A stretch of DNA of 64,000 nucleotides from the NCBI GenBank assembly GCA_016790515.1, contig JAEUOY010000030.1, forward strand, positions 1-64,000. Direction: 5' to 3'. The DNA comes from Burkholderiaceae bacterium. GTDB lineage: Bacteria; Pseudomonadota; Gammaproteobacteria; Burkholderiales; Burkholderiaceae_C. Positions 41,388 to 52,119 of this stretch are shown here, piece by piece. The notes beneath the pieces were generated by a model. It worked only from the letters and a program-made list of their open reading frames with translations. It had not been told where the DNA came from and did no database searches. The translations under genes and the position numbers were made by a program. Each line of letters starts with the position of its first letter. Position 1 is the first letter of the stretch.

Positions 41388-41908
41388 CCCGGGCTCTCCA
41401 GCTTCGCCCGCACGGTGATCACCGGCGGCGCGGCGCGCACCGCCTCGATCCAGCCCTCGGCCCAGCGCCCGAGGTCGACCTGCCAGCCCAGCTGGTTGAA
41501 GCCGGCCACGCCGTCGCTGCGCGCGCTGGCCGGTGCGCCGGCCCAGGCGCGGCCGCGCAGCCAGTCGAACAGCGCAGCGATCGGCACCGGCTCGCCCAGC
41601 GCCGCGGTGGCCAGTGCGTCGAGGTCGGCATGGCGGGTCTCGGTGTCGCCGATCCGCAGCCAGGCCTGGCTCGGGGACCAGCGGGCCCAGGCCGCGGTGG
41701 TGCCCAGCGGGCTGCTCAGGCGCAACTGGCCGGCGTCGGCCGAGCCGCTGAGTTCGAACGCGGCGGCCAGCGCGCGGTCGTCCTGGCCTTCGACGCGCAC
41801 CGACAGGCGGCCGCTCAGCACCGCGTCGGCCGGCGCCCGGGGGGTCGCGCAGGCCGCCAACAGCAGGCCCAGCGCCGCCAGCGCCGGCCACCCGAGCGCG
41901 CGGGTCAC
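41384..41908 (-). CDS. lolB: Outer-membrane lipoprotein LolB
   Basis: Inserts lipoproteins into the outer membrane after delivery by LolA. 174 residues from the GTG at 41908. Lipoprotein signal peptide with lipobox LLAAC; C20 would be lipidated. Family segments: LSGRLSVRVEGQD, LSSPLGTTAAWARW, the YWLRG-type word as FDWLRGRAW, and GFNQLGWQVDLGRW. GTG overlaps the stop of the TPR gene. Confidence 0.93.
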   Translation of the reverse strand: MTRALGWPALAALGLLLAACATPRAPADAVLSGRLSVRVEGQDDRALAAAFELSGSADAGQLRLSSPLGTTAAWARWSPSQAWLRIGDTETRHADLDALATAALGEPVPIAALFDWLRGRAWAGAPASARSDGVAGFNQLGWQVDLGRWAEGWIEAVRAAPPVITVRAKLESPG

Positions 41909-43749
41909 AGCCCGACCTTGAGCCGGGCCAGGGTTTCGCGCAACACCTCGTTGCCCGCGTCGCGGCCGCGGGCTTCCTGCCAGACCTTGCGGGCCTCGTC
42001 GCGCTGGCCGCTGGCCCACAGCACCTCGCCCAGGTGGGCAGCGATCTCGGTGTCGGGCCGCGACGCATAGGCCTGGCGCAGCAGGCGCAAGGCTTCGTCG
42101 CGGTTGCCCAGCCTGAACTCGACCCAGCCCAGGCTGTCGGTGATGAACGGGTCGCCGGGCGAGAGCTCCAGCGCACGGCGGATCAGTTCGCGCGCCTCGC
42201 CCAGGCGCAGGCCGCGGTCGGCCAGCGAATAGCCCAGGGCATTGTGGGCATGGGCGTGGTCGGGCTTGAGCGCGATCACCCGGCGCAGCAGCCGCTCCAT
42301 CTCGGGCAGGTGGTCGAGCTTCTCCTCGACCATGGCCTGCTCGTAGACCAGCTCGACGTCGTCGGGGAAGCGGGCGCTGGCGGCGGCCAGCACCGTGGCG
42401 GCGTCGCGCCAGCGCTTGACGTCGCGCAGCAACTGCGCCTCGGCCATCAGCTTGGCGCGGGCATCGTCGCCGGTGCGCTCGGGCACCGCCTGGATCATCG
42501 AGCGCGCCTCGCTGACCTTGCCCTGGCGCGCCAGCATCGCGGCGCGGCGCGTCTGCACCTCGAGCAGGCGCTGCGGGTTGTCGACCTTGGCCAGCCAGGC
42601 CTCGGCGGCCGGCAGATCGCCGCGCTGCTCGGCCGCCTGCGCCAGCAGCAGCCAGGCCTGGGTCAGGTCGCGGCCGCCACCCGGGCCGCGGGCCTCGGCC
42701 GTGTCATCGTCCTCATCGTCGTCGTGGGTGACCTGGGCCGCCGCGGCCGCCGCGTTGGCGGCCGCCACCGCCGCCGCCGGCGGCTCGCCGGCCAGCTCGA
42801 TGTAGCGCAGCAGCGCCGCCTCGGCCTCGCGCGGCTGCTTCAGCTCGAGCCGCAGCGCGCCCAGCGTCAGCCAGGGTTCGGGCAACTGCGGGCGGTCGAC
42901 GGTCAGGCGTTCGAGCTGCGTGCTGGCATCGGCGTAGCGCTGCGACTGGGTCAGCAGGCGAACATAGGCCAGCCGCACCGTCGGTTCGGCGTCCGGACGC
43001 GCCAGGTAGGCGGTGACCAGCGCCTCGGCCGCCGGCGTGCCGGGCAGCAGGTCCAGTGCCAGCAGCACGGGGCCGGGCGCTTCGGGATCGTCGGCGTGGG
43101 CCGATCGGGCCAGCGCCAGCGCCAGCGCGGGCTCGCCGGCCGCAGCCTGGGCGCGGCCCAGCGCGACGCGGCTCGCGGTGCGAGTGCCGGCGCCGTCGAG
43201 GTAGGGCGCCACCAGCTTGTCGATCAGCGCCAGCGTGCGCTTCGGCTCGGGGATGCGCTGCAGCAGCCGCGGCAGGCCGGCGATCAGCCCGGGCTGCTCG
43301 ATCACCGGCACGGCCGCCAGCCAGGCCGCCATCGGCTCGGCGACCTCGTCGAAGCGGTTCAGGGCCAGCAGGATCTGGCTCTGGTAGCGCATCGCGGCGA
43401 CCGACTGCGGCTTGGCGGCGCGCCAGGCCTTCGCGGCGTCCAGCGCCTGGTCGCCGGCGCGCGCCTGCAGCGCGATCTCGATCGCCCGCTCGTACAGCGC
43501 GTCGTCACCGCGGCGCCGGGCGGCATCGAGAATCACGCCGAAGGCATTGCCCGGGCGGCCCGACTTCAGCTCGATCTCGCCGATCAGCACCTCGTAGAAC
43601 AGCGCCGCGTCGAGCGCGGAGTTCTGCACCGTGGTGGGCAAGGCCGCCGGCTGGGCCACGCTGGCGCCGCAGGCCAGGGCTGCCACCAGCGCCGCAACCC
43701 GCATCGATCTGTGCCGCAGGCAGCGGTGGCGGGCTGCGAAGCCGGACAT
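41905..43749 (-). CDS. Exported tetratricopeptide repeat protein
   Basis: 614 residues with an N-terminal signal peptide (cleavage likely after ACGASVAQ, about residue 33) and TPR repeats across most of its length, clearest near the C-terminus ([34 protein letters not shown]). A low-complexity linker of alanines followed by an acidic stretch [13 protein letters not shown] lies near residue 340. The start has CAGGAG five bases upstream. Located upstream of lolB and ispE, it probably acts in the periplasm or at the outer membrane; precise role unknown. Confidence 0.85.
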   Translation of the reverse strand: MSGFAARHRCLRHRSMRVAALVAALACGASVAQPAALPTTVQNSALDAALFYEVLIGEIELKSGRPGNAFGVILDAARRRGDDALYERAIEIALQARAGDQALDAAKAWRAAKPQSVAAMRYQSQILLALNRFDEVAEPMAAWLAAVPVIEQPGLIAGLPRLLQRIPEPKRTLALIDKLVAPYLDGAGTRTASRVALGRAQAAAGEPALALALARSAHADDPEAPGPVLLALDLLPGTPAAEALVTAYLARPDAEPTVRLAYVRLLTQSQRYADASTQLERLTVDRPQLPEPWLTLGALRLELKQPREAEAALLRYIELAGEPPAAAVAAANAAAAAAQVTHDDDEDDDTAEARGPGGGRDLTQAWLLLAQAAEQRGDLPAAEAWLAKVDNPQRLLEVQTRRAAMLARQGKVSEARSMIQAVPERTGDDARAKLMAEAQLLRDVKRWRDAATVLAAASARFPDDVELVYEQAMVEEKLDHLPEMERLLRRVIALKPDHAHAHNALGYSLADRGLRLGEARELIRRALELSPGDPFITDSLGWVEFRLGNRDEALRLLRQAYASRPDTEIAAHLGEVLWASGQRDEARKVWQEARGRDAGNEVLRETLARLKVGL

Positions 43750-43817
43750 GGAGACTCCTGAAAACTGATTCGATTCTAGGCGGCGCCCATAATTCCCCCG
43801 GATGCCGCTGCCACCCG

Positions 43818-44657
43818 ATGCCTGAACTGCCCGAGGTCGAAGTCACGCGTGCCAGCCTGGTCGACCGGCTGCAGGGTGCGCAGGTGCAGTCGGTGCGGCT
43901 GGGCAAGCCGCTGCGCTGGCCGCTGGGCGTGGCGCCGGCGTCGCTGGTGGGCCGCCGGCTCGGCCGCCTGCAGCGGCGCGGCAAGTACTTGTGGCTGCCC
44001 TTGACTGCGGCCGCCGCGGCCGACGAAGCGGGTGGCGGATTGCTGCTGCACCTGGGCATGTCGGGATCGCTGAACCTGGCCGACGATCCCGGCGCGGCCG
44101 GCGCGCACGACCACTTCGACCTGGCCACCAGCCGCGGGACGCTGCGGCTGACCGACCCGCGGCGCTTCGGCGCGGTGCTGTGGTCGGACAGCCTGCAGGC
44201 CGACCCGGCGGCCAGGCTGCTGGCCCGGCTCGGTGCCGAACCGTTCGATCCGGCGCTGACGCCGCTGCGCCTGCATGCGGCGCTGCAGGCGCGGCGCAGC
44301 CCGGTCAAGGTCGCGCTGCTGGCCGGCGACATCGTCGTCGGTGCCGGCAACATCTACGCCAGCGAGGCGCTGCACCGCGCCGGCATCGACCCGCGCACGC
44401 GCTGCGACCGCATCAGCCGGCCGCGCGCCGAGCGCCTGCTGGCCGCGCTGCGGCTGACGCTGGCGCAGGCGATCGCGCTCGGCGGCTCGACGCTGCGCGA
44501 TTTCCGCGATGCCCACGGCGTCAGCGGCGCGTTCCAGGACGAGGCCCTGGTCTACGGCCGCGAGGGCCAGACCTGCGCGCGCTGCGGCGGCACGGTGCGG
44601 CGCATCGTGCAGGCCCAGCGCGCGACCTACTTCTGCGCCGGCTGCCAGCGGCGTTGA
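43818..44657 (+). CDS. mutM: Formamidopyrimidine-DNA glycosylase
   Basis: Removes 8-oxoguanine and ring-opened purines from DNA. 279 residues. Catalytic P2/E3 in MPELPEVEV, the DNA-contacting lysine K56 in RRGKYLW, the [11 protein letters not shown] helix-two-turn-helix region and the C-terminal zinc finger CARC...CAGC. A CATAAT hexamer is 24 bases before the ATG. Followed by a dynamin-like gene and mutY, so two enzymes of the 8-oxoG repair system flank one GTPase. Confidence 0.97.
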   Translation: MPELPEVEVTRASLVDRLQGAQVQSVRLGKPLRWPLGVAPASLVGRRLGRLQRRGKYLWLPLTAAAAADEAGGGLLLHLGMSGSLNLADDPGAAGAHDHFDLATSRGTLRLTDPRRFGAVLWSDSLQADPAARLLARLGAEPFDPALTPLRLHAALQARRSPVKVALLAGDIVVGAGNIYASEALHRAGIDPRTRCDRISRPRAERLLAALRLTLAQAIALGGSTLRDFRDAHGVSGAFQDEALVYGREGQTCARCGGTVRRIVQAQRATYFCAGCQRR

Positions 44658-44743
44658 CGCCGTCACGGTCGGCGCCGCCGATTGGTCAGCATTTGTTTCA
44701 GCCCTGCGGGGCAGCGACGGGCCTGCGCTAGCATGATTTTTTC

Positions 44744-46765
44744 ATGTCTGCCGTTTTGCACCCGAGTCCGAGCCCCGTGCTCGATCGCCTGGATTCGCTC
44801 GCCGCCTGGCGGCGGGCGCTGGACCGTGGCCTCGAACGCCTGCTCGAACAATGCGCCGTACACGGCCTGCTCGACGCCGCGGGGCAGGCCCTGGGCCAGG
44901 CCGTGCGCCAGCGCCTGGCTTCCGACCGGCTGGTGCTGGCCTTCGTCGCCGAGTTCTCGCGCGGCAAGTCCGAGCTGATCAACGCGCTGTTCTTCGCCGA
45001 CAGCGGCCGGCGGGTGCTGCCGGCCGCACCGGGGCGCACGACGATGTGCCCGGTCGAACTGGGCTGGGACCCGGCTCAGCCGCCGCAGCTGAGCCTGCTG
45101 CCGATCGCCACCCGCCGCAGCGGCCGGACGCTGGCCTCGTTGCGGGATCAGCCCGACGCCTGGCAGCGGCTGCCGCTGCCGCTGGACGATGCCGATGCGC
45201 TGGCCGCCGTGCTGCAGCAGGTGGCCAGCACGCAGCGGGTGACGGCCGACGAAGCGCGCGCGCTGGGCCTCTGTGGCGACGGCCGGACCGAAGCCGAACC
45301 GCCGAACGGCAGCGACGGCTTCGTCGAGCTGCCGGCCTGGCGCCATGCGCTGGTCAACTTCCCGCACCCGCTGCTGCAGCGCGGCCTGGTGGTGGTCGAC
45401 ACGCCGGGTCTGAACGCGATCGGCGCCGAACCCGAGCTGACGCTGGCGCTGCTGCCGGCCGCGCATGCGACGGTGTTCGTGCTGGCCGCCGATGCCGGCG
45501 TCACCCGCTCCGACCTGGCGGTCTGGCAGGAACACCTCGGCGACCGCGGGCTCGAACGCTTCGTCGTGCTGAACAAGATCGACACGCTCGAGGATCCGCT
45601 GCTCGACGCGGCGCAGATCGAGGCCCAGGTCCGCTCGCAGTGCGAGCGCGCCGCGCAGACGCTGGGCGTCGGCAGCGACCGGGTGTTCGCGCTGTCGGCA
45701 CGCCGCGCCCTGGCGGCCAGGGTGGCGGGCGATGCGGCGGCGCTCGCCGCGAGCCGGCTGCCAGCGCTGGAGGATGCGCTGCTGGCCCGCCTGCTGCCGC
45801 AGCGCCGCCAGGTGATCGGCCGCATCGTCGAGGACGGCGTGCTGGCCTTGCACCAGGCGGCCCAGCGCCGCGTCGCCGAACGCCTGCAGCACAACGCCGG
45901 GCAGGGCGCCGAACTGCGTGGCCTGCGCGGCAAGAGCGGGCATCGGCTGCAGCTGGTGGCGGCCCGGCTGGCCGCCGAGGTGGCCGCCTTCGAGCAGAGC
46001 GGCCCGCGGCTGGTGGCCCTGCGCAGCGTGCTGGCGCGGCAGACGCAGGCGGTGCTGGACGCGGTCTCGGGCGACCGCGTGCGCCAGGCCGTGCGGCGCA
46101 TGCATCGGCAAGGCGAGGCCAGCTTCCTGCGCCTGGGCTCGGCGCGCGCGTTCCAGGCGCTCGGCGCCGAACTGCAGGCGCTGCTGGCCGACGCCGAGCG
46201 CGGCTGCGGCGAGCTGGCGCAGCTGCTGCAAGCGAGCCAGCAGTCGCTGAACGCCGAGTTCGGCTTCCAGCTGGCACCGCCGCCGCCGCCCGAGCTCGAG
46301 CCGTTCCGGCGCGAACTCGGCCAGATCGAGGCCGGTTTCGGCCGCTACCTGGGCCTCTCGCAGGTCTGGCGGCTGTCGAGCCAGGCGTTCAGCGAGCGCT
46401 TCTCGCGGCTGCTGCTGTCGCGGCTGCGCAGCGTGTTCGAAGGTGCGGCCGGCGAAATCGAGCGCTGGGCGCACGCCGCCGGCACGCAGATCGACGATCA
46501 GGTCCGCGAACGCCGCCGCCAGCTGGCCCAGCAACGTGCCGCCCACGCGCGCATCCGCGACGCCAAGGACGGGCTCGAGCGCAGCATCGACGACCTGGAC
46601 ACGAGCGCGCTGCAGCTGCGCCGCCTGGCCGACAGCCTGGCCGCCGATGTCGAGGGCCTGTGCCAGCTGGCCAGCAGGCCGCCCGCGGCCGATGCCGCGC
46701 CGCGGCCGCCGCTGCTGCAGCTGGTGCCCGGGGGGATGGCGTCGCCGGCGCGCGGCCCGGCATGA
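44744..46765 (+). CDS. Bacterial dynamin-like GTPase
   Basis: 673-residue dynamin-family protein. G domain at about residues 60-330: G1 AEFSRGKSE at 69-77, G2 threonines in GRTTM (97-101), G3 DTPG at 219-222, G4 NKID at 277-280. The rest is long helical sequence with heptad-like pattern (ASRRR-type basic helices, a coiled coil near 580-640), as in stalk regions. The P-loop starts with Ala instead of Gly and has Glu after GKS, both unusual. No membrane segment is obvious. Its stop overlaps the mutY ATG (ATGA). Possible roles are membrane fission or DNA-associated; unproven. Confidence 0.88.
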   Translation: MSAVLHPSPSPVLDRLDSLAAWRRALDRGLERLLEQCAVHGLLDAAGQALGQAVRQRLASDRLVLAFVAEFSRGKSELINALFFADSGRRVLPAAPGRTTMCPVELGWDPAQPPQLSLLPIATRRSGRTLASLRDQPDAWQRLPLPLDDADALAAVLQQVASTQRVTADEARALGLCGDGRTEAEPPNGSDGFVELPAWRHALVNFPHPLLQRGLVVVDTPGLNAIGAEPELTLALLPAAHATVFVLAADAGVTRSDLAVWQEHLGDRGLERFVVLNKIDTLEDPLLDAAQIEAQVRSQCERAAQTLGVGSDRVFALSARRALAARVAGDAAALAASRLPALEDALLARLLPQRRQVIGRIVEDGVLALHQAAQRRVAERLQHNAGQGAELRGLRGKSGHRLQLVAARLAAEVAAFEQSGPRLVALRSVLARQTQAVLDAVSGDRVRQAVRRMHRQGEASFLRLGSARAFQALGAELQALLADAERGCGELAQLLQASQQSLNAEFGFQLAPPPPPELEPFRRELGQIEAGFGRYLGLSQVWRLSSQAFSERFSRLLLSRLRSVFEGAAGEIERWAHAAGTQIDDQVRERRRQLAQQRAAHARIRDAKDGLERSIDDLDTSALQLRRLADSLAADVEGLCQLASRPPAADAAPRPPLLQLVPGGMASPARGPA

Positions 46766-47835
46766 GCGGGGCCGGGCGCAGCGCCGGCCCGGCGCTCGCC
46801 GTCGCGCTGATCGCCTGGCAGCGCCGCCACGGCCGCCACGACCTGCCCTGGGTCGGCAGCCGCGACCCGTACCGGGTGTGGCTGTCGGAGATCATGCTGC
46901 AGCAGACCCAGGTGGCCACCGTGCTGGCCTACTACGAGCGCTTCCTGCAGCGCTTCCCGGACGTGGCCGCGCTGGCGGCCGCCCGCCAGGACGAGGTGCT
47001 GGCGCTGTGGAGCGGCCTGGGCTACTACAGCCGCGCGCGCAACCTGCACCGCTGCGCGCAGGTGGTGGTGCGCGAGCACGGCGGCCGATTTCCGGCCAGC
47101 AGCGCGGCGCTGGCCACGCTGCCCGGCATCGGCCGCTCGACCGCCGCGGCGATCGCCGCGTTCTGCTTCGGCGAGCGCTGCGCGATCCTCGACGGCAACG
47201 TCAAGCGGGTGCTGACCCGCGCGCTCGGCTTCGGCGACGACCTGGCCGAGTCGCGCCACGAGCGCGCGCTGTGGCAGCAGGCCGAGGCGCTGCTGCCCGA
47301 GCGCGACATCGAGGCCTACACGCAAGGGCTGATGGACCTCGGCGCATCGCTGTGCCGCGCGCGGCGGCCGGCCTGCGACGCCTGCCCGCTGGCCGGGGCG
47401 TGCGTGGCCCGCGCGCAGGGCCGGCCCGAGGCCTACCCGGTGAAGACGCGCAAGCTCAGGCGCGGCCGGCGCGAGCATGTGCTGCTGTGGCTGACGCTGG
47501 GCGACTCGCTGTGGCTGGTGCAGCGGCCGCAGACCGGGGTCTGGGCCGGGTTGTGGACGCTGCCCGAGTTCGACAGCGACGAGGCGCTGGCGGCGCTGGC
47601 CGCCGGCTGGCCCGGCCAGGGCCGGCCCTTGCCGGCGGTGCTACATGCGCTGACGCATTTCGACTGGACGCTGCGCCCGCTGCACTGGCCGCTGCCGGCG
47701 CGGCTGGGTGCCGAGCCGCGCCGCCGCGTCGAGGCCGCGCTGCCGGCCGGCCGCTGGGCATCACGCGCCGACGCGCTGGCGATGGGGCTGCCGGCGCCGA
47801 TCCGGCGCCTGCTGGAAGCCGGGCCACCGGGCTGA
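46762..47835 (+). CDS. mutY: Adenine DNA glycosylase MutY
   Basis: Removes adenine mispaired with 8-oxoguanine. 357 residues. Catalytic E43 in SEIMLQQTQ and D144 in ILDGNVKRV; HhH motif LPGIGRST at 120-127; the 4Fe-4S cysteines C198-x6-C205-x2-C208-x5-C214; C-terminal MutT-like domain (about 230-350). Translationally coupled to the dynamin-like gene. Confidence 0.97.
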   Translation: MSGAGRSAGPALAVALIAWQRRHGRHDLPWVGSRDPYRVWLSEIMLQQTQVATVLAYYERFLQRFPDVAALAAARQDEVLALWSGLGYYSRARNLHRCAQVVVREHGGRFPASSAALATLPGIGRSTAAAIAAFCFGERCAILDGNVKRVLTRALGFGDDLAESRHERALWQQAEALLPERDIEAYTQGLMDLGASLCRARRPACDACPLAGACVARAQGRPEAYPVKTRKLRRGRREHVLLWLTLGDSLWLVQRPQTGVWAGLWTLPEFDSDEALAALAAGWPGQGRPLPAVLHALTHFDWTLRPLHWPLPARLGAEPRRRVEAALPAGRWASRADALAMGLPAPIRRLLEAGPPG

Positions 47836-47854
47836 GCAGGGCCCGAGCCGCCGG

Positions 47855-48520
47855 CTACACCACGCCCTTGCCGCGCAGGTACTCGTCGACCAGCTTCAGC
47901 CGCAGCACCGGCTCGTCCAGCGCCATCAGCCGCTGCTTGGCGGCGCCCGAGATCGGCAGGATCTCGCACCAGCGGTTGGCGACCCAGCCGGCGTCGTCGA
48001 GCCGGTGCGGCGGCAGGAACGGGTGCTGGCCCTGGGCCCGCAGCGACTCGATGGCCCGGCCCAGCGCCTGGGCGCTGGCCGCCAGCTCGGCCGGCACCGC
48101 GGTGGCCGCGTCGTCGGCGCAGGCCGCGGCGTGCGCCAGCCACAGGCCATCGGCGCGCTGGCGCAGCGCGCTGAGCGCGACCCGGCGGCCGCCCTGGCAG
48201 CGCACCCGCAGGATGCCGGGCTGCTCGGCATCGACTTCCTGCAGGTGGGCCAGCACGCCGACCGTGTCGATGCGGACCTGGTCCTCGTCGGGCCCGCGCA
48301 CGTCCCGGCCCTGGCGCAGGTGCACGACGCCGAACGGCGAACCGGTGCGCAGGCAGTGGCTCACCAGGTCGAGGTAGCGCGCCTCGAACACCTTCAGCTG
48401 CAGCAGGCCGCCCGGGAACAGCACGGTCTGCAGCGGGAACAGCGGCAGCTCGGCCTCGGCGCCGGCGGGCACGCCGACGGGGATGCCGGTGGGAATGCCG
48501 GCGGTTGGATCGTCGCTCAA
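47855..48520 (-). CDS. LON substrate-binding domain protein
   Basis: 221-residue protein made of a single LON N-terminal (substrate-binding) domain without ATPase or protease. The hallmark [26 protein letters not shown] lies at about residues 24-49. A short N-terminal repeat ([14 protein letters not shown]) precedes it. The start is a TTG overlapping the rapZ stop (TTGA). Related proteins are of unknown function. Last gene of nadK-recN-rapZ. Confidence 0.85.
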   Translation of the reverse strand: MSDDPTAGIPTGIPVGVPAGAEAELPLFPLQTVLFPGGLLQLKVFEARYLDLVSHCLRTGSPFGVVHLRQGRDVRGPDEDQVRIDTVGVLAHLQEVDAEQPGILRVRCQGGRRVALSALRQRADGLWLAHAAACADDAATAVPAELAASAQALGRAIESLRAQGQHPFLPPHRLDDAGWVANRWCEILPISGAAKQRLMALDEPVLRLKLVDEYLRGKGVV

Positions 48521-49416
48521 TCGATCGCGTCCAGTTCGCGGTGGCGAACCACCGTCGCGCCGTGGTCGGCAAAGCGGCGGCCCAGCTGCTCGACCATGTA
48601 GACCGAGCGGTGCTGGCCGCCGGTGCAGCCGATGGCCACGGTGACGTAGCCGCGCTGGTCGGTGGCCAGCGCCGGCAGCCAGCGGCGGATGAAGACCTCG
48701 ATCTGGTCGAGCAGTTCGCCCGACTCGGGCTGGTCGGCGAGGAACTTCGCGACCGGCTCGTCGCGGCCGCACAGCGGGCGCAGCTCGCGGACGTAGTAGG
48801 GGTTGGGCAGCACCCGCACGTCGAACACGTAGTCGGCGTCCAGCGGCACGCCGTACTTGAACGCGAAGCTCTCGAACACCAGGGTCAGGCGGTCGGTGCT
48901 GGCCGAGACCAGGTCGCGCACGTGGCGGCGCAGCCCGGCCGGGCGCAGCGTGCTGGTGTCGATGATCGTCGAGACCTCGCGCAGCTCGGCCAGCATCAGT
49001 CGCTCGAGCTCGATCGCCTCGATCAGCGCATGCTGGCCGCTGCCGCCGGTCTCGGGGTGGCTCAGCGGGTGCGGGCGGCGGGTCTCGGAGAAGCGCCGCA
49101 CCAGCGTGTCGGTGCTGGCGTCGAGGAACAGCGGGCGGATCGCCACGCCCTCGCCGCGCAGTTCGTCGATCAGCGGCACCAGCGCCGGCAGCGACCGTGC
49201 GGTGCGCACGTCGACCGCGATCGCCACCCGCTGGGTGTAGCGCGGCTGGTCCAGCGCCATGTAGTCGCGCAGCAGCTCGGGCGGCAGGTTGTCGACGCAG
49301 AAGTAGCCGGCGTCCTCCAGCGCATGCAGCGCCACCGACTTGCCCGAGCCCGAGATGCCGGTGATCAGAACCAGCTCGCGCAGCGCGGGGGCGGTCGTGG
49401 CCGCTTCGTCGCTCAT
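48517..49416 (-). CDS. rapZ: RNase adapter protein RapZ
   Basis: P-loop protein that in E. coli guides RNase E to the GlmZ small RNA and so controls GlmS. 299 residues; Walker A GISGSGKS at 20-27, the DNLPP motif near residues 42-46 and the C-terminal [10 protein letters not shown] motif. Whether GlmZ exists here is unknown; nucleotide signalling (YvcJ-like) is an alternative. Overlaps recN by four bases. Confidence 0.95.
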   Translation of the reverse strand: MSDEAATTAPALRELVLITGISGSGKSVALHALEDAGYFCVDNLPPELLRDYMALDQPRYTQRVAIAVDVRTARSLPALVPLIDELRGEGVAIRPLFLDASTDTLVRRFSETRRPHPLSHPETGGSGQHALIEAIELERLMLAELREVSTIIDTSTLRPAGLRRHVRDLVSASTDRLTLVFESFAFKYGVPLDADYVFDVRVLPNPYYVRELRPLCGRDEPVAKFLADQPESGELLDQIEVFIRRWLPALATDQRGYVTVAIGCTGGQHRSVYMVEQLGRRFADHGATVVRHRELDAID

Positions 49417-51146
49417 GCTTTGCTCCGCCGCCGCGGCGTGCAGGCCTCGGACTCGGGCTCGCCGGATGGCTGTGCCAGCGCCTGCCGCAGCATCGCCTGG
49501 GCGTGCGCCAGGCTGGTGCCGGCGCCGCGTTCTCCGCCCAGCATCCGGGCGACCTCGGCCACCCGCGGCTCGCCGGCGACGATCAGCACATGGCTGGCGG
49601 TGCGGCCGTCGGGCAAGGCGGTCTTGCTGACCAGGTAATGGTGGTCGGCGCAGGCGGCGACCTGCGCCAGGTGGGTGACGGCCAGCACCTGGCGCTGCCC
49701 GCCGAGCTGCTTCATCAGCATGCCCACCGTGTCGCCGACCGCGCCGCCGATGCCGGCGTCGACCTCGTCGAAGATCAGCGTGCCGGCGCCGTTGTCGCCC
49801 GCGGCCTGCACCGTGGTGACGGCGATCGCCAGCGCCAGCCGCGACAGCTCGCCGCCCGAGGCCACCTTGGCCAGCGGCCGCGGCGTGCTGCCGGCGTGGC
49901 CGGCGACGAGGAATTCGACCGCCTCCAGCCCCGACGACTGCGGCGCCGGCAGCGGCGCCAGCGCCACCTCGAAGCGCCCGCCCGCCATGCCCAGCCCCTG
50001 CATCGCCTGGGTGACCGCTGCGGCCAGCGGGCCGGCAGCCCGGGCCCGGGCGGCACCGACCCGCCGGGCTTCGTCGTGGTAGCGGCGGTCGGCCTCGGCC
50101 AGCGCGGCCTGCAGCGCCGCGGTGTCGCCGGCGGCGTCCAGCGCCTGCAGCTCACCACGCCACTGCGCCAGCAGCGCCGGCAATTGGTCGGGTGGGCGGC
50201 GCCAGCGGCGCGCCAGTCCGATCCAGGCCGACATGCGCTCGTCCAGCTCGGCCAGGCGCTCGGGTTCGAGCTCGGCCTTGCCGAGGTAGGCGTTCAGCGC
50301 GTGCGCGGCGTCCTGTAACTGCGCCACCGCGCCTTGCAGCGTTTCGAGGATCGGTGCGATGCGGGCATCGTGGTCGGCGACGCCGTCCAACTCGTCGATC
50401 GCCCGGCCGGCCAGCGCCTCGGCGTTGGCCTCGTCGGCGTCGGCCACCGCGTCGAGCGCGGCGCGGGCGGCGTCGATCAGCGCCTGCGCATGGGCCAGGC
50501 GCTGGTGCTCGGCGTTCATCTCGGCCCATTCGCCTTCGGCGGGCGACAGCTTGTCGAGCTCGCCGATCTGCCAGGCCAGGCGTTCGCGTTCGCGGGCGAT
50601 CTCGTCGCCGCGCTCGCGCGCCTGCGCCAGCGCCTGCTCGGCCGCCTTGCGCTGTGCGAACAGCGCGGCCAGCGCCGAGGTGTCGAGACCGGCCTGGGTG
50701 TCGAGCAGCTCGCGCGCGGCCGCGCCCTGCGTCAGCCGTTGCCAGGCATGCTGGCCGTGGATGTCGAGCAGCGCGTCGGCGGCCTCGCGCAACTGCGCCA
50801 CGGTGGCCGGGCTGCCGTTGATCCAGGCCCGGCTCTTGCCTTGGGCGTCGATCGTGCGGCGCAGCAGCAGGGTGTCGTCGGCACCGTCGTGGGACGCGAA
50901 GCCGGCGTCTTCGAGCCAGCCGCGCAGCGCGGCCGGGGTGTCGAACTCGGCGCTCAGCTCGGCGCGTGCCGTGCCTTCGCGCACCACGCCGGCATCGCCC
51001 CGGCTGCCCAGCACCAGCTGCAGCGCATCGACCAGGATCGACTTGCCGGCGCCGGTCTCGCCGGTCAGCACCGTGAAGCCGGCGTGGAACTCCAGCTCCA
51101 GCGCCGGCACGATGACGAAGTCGCGCAGGGCCAGGCGGCGCAGCAT
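49413..51146 (-). CDS. recN: DNA repair protein RecN
   Basis: SMC-like ATPase for double-strand-break repair, 577 residues. Walker A GETGAGKS at 29-36 after [14 protein letters not shown]; two coiled-coil arms around about 150-380; signature [14 protein letters not shown] and Walker [13 protein letters not shown] near the end. The ATG is two bases after the nadK stop. Cotranscribed with nadK and rapZ; SOS control is known in relatives but no LexA box was recognised here. Confidence 0.96.
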   Translation of the reverse strand: MLRRLALRDFVIVPALELEFHAGFTVLTGETGAGKSILVDALQLVLGSRGDAGVVREGTARAELSAEFDTPAALRGWLEDAGFASHDGADDTLLLRRTIDAQGKSRAWINGSPATVAQLREAADALLDIHGQHAWQRLTQGAAARELLDTQAGLDTSALAALFAQRKAAEQALAQARERGDEIARERERLAWQIGELDKLSPAEGEWAEMNAEHQRLAHAQALIDAARAALDAVADADEANAEALAGRAIDELDGVADHDARIAPILETLQGAVAQLQDAAHALNAYLGKAELEPERLAELDERMSAWIGLARRWRRPPDQLPALLAQWRGELQALDAAGDTAALQAALAEADRRYHDEARRVGAARARAAGPLAAAVTQAMQGLGMAGGRFEVALAPLPAPQSSGLEAVEFLVAGHAGSTPRPLAKVASGGELSRLALAIAVTTVQAAGDNGAGTLIFDEVDAGIGGAVGDTVGMLMKQLGGQRQVLAVTHLAQVAACADHHYLVSKTALPDGRTASHVLIVAGEPRVAEVARMLGGERGAGTSLAHAQAMLRQALAQPSGEPESEACTPRRRSKA

Positions 51147-51148
51147 GG

Positions 51149-52024
51149 CTAGACGACGCCCTCGTACCAGCGCAGCTTGCGCCTGAGGGTGGCGTAGTAG
51201 CTCCATCCGCGCGGATGCAGGAAGCGCACCTTGTGCGCCGATCGCTGCACCCGCACCTGGTCGCCGTGCAGCAGGCTGGCGATGCCCTGCATGTCGAAGT
51301 TGGCCGAGGCGTCGCGCCCGGCCACCACGGTGATGCGCACCGGCCCGTTGTCGGGCAGCACGATCGGCCGGTTGCTCAGCGTGTGCGAGGCGATCGGCAC
51401 CAGCACCCAGCCGGCGATGCCGGGGTGCAGGATCGGCCCGCCGGCCGACAGCGAATACGCGGTGCTGCCGGTGGGCGACGCGATGATCAGGCCGTCGGCG
51501 CGCATGTTGGCGACGAAGTCCTCGCCGATGTCGACCCGCAGCTCGACCATGCTGGCGGTGGCACCGCGGCTGACGACCACGTCGTTCAGCGACAGGCCCT
51601 CGAAGATGCGGTCGCCGTCGCGCCAGACCTCGCCCTCGAGCATCGCGCGGAAGTCTTCCTCGTAGTCGCCGGCGATCATCGGCGCGAGCGCGTCGCGGAA
51701 ATGGTTGATCGGCACGTCGGTGATGAAGCCCAGCCGGCCCTGGTTGATGCCCACCAGCGGCAGGTTGTGGCGGGCCAGCTCGCGGGCGATGCCCAGCATC
51801 GTGCCGTCGCCGCCGACCACCACCGCCAGGTCGCACTGCGCGCCGATCTGGGCCAGCGACAAGGCGTCGAAATCGGCGACGCCGGTGCTCGAGGCGGTCT
51901 GCCGCTCGAACGAGACCTCGAGGCCCTGGCGCACCAGGAACTGCGCGATCTCCTCCAGCAGCGGCCTGATGCCGTCGGCCTGGTACTTGCCGACCAGCGC
52001 TGCGTGGTGGAAACGGCGGGGCAT
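51149..52024 (-). CDS. nadK: NAD kinase
   Basis: Phosphorylates NAD to NADP. 291 residues, with GGDGT at 71-75 and the second motif [17 protein letters not shown]. The ATG at 52024 is preceded, seven bases upstream on the same strand, by TGTAAT, so the message may be leaderless; longer starts in the frame lie upstream of this hexamer. Divergent from hrcA. Confidence 0.96.
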   Translation of the reverse strand: MPRRFHHAALVGKYQADGIRPLLEEIAQFLVRQGLEVSFERQTASSTGVADFDALSLAQIGAQCDLAVVVGGDGTMLGIARELARHNLPLVGINQGRLGFITDVPINHFRDALAPMIAGDYEEDFRAMLEGEVWRDGDRIFEGLSLNDVVVSRGATASMVELRVDIGEDFVANMRADGLIIASPTGSTAYSLSAGGPILHPGIAGWVLVPIASHTLSNRPIVLPDNGPVRITVVAGRDASANFDMQGIASLLHGDQVRVQRSAHKVRFLHPRGWSYYATLRRKLRWYEGVV

Positions 52025-52090
52025 GGCTGGAATTACACCACAGGGCCCCCATTTGAGCCGGGTGGCGGGGGGCGGCCCGGATCGCCTCCG

Positions 52091-52096
52091 TACAAT
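52091..52096 (+). promoter_or_regulatory. -10 hexamer of the hrcA promoter
   Basis: TACAAT 23 bases before the hrcA start. It lies 54 bases from the TGTAAT assigned to the divergent nadK. No CIRCE copy is present here, so HrcA does not seem to repress its own gene through this operator. Confidence 0.5.
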
Positions 52097-52119
52097 GAAT
52101 TCCGCCCCCGGAAATGCGC

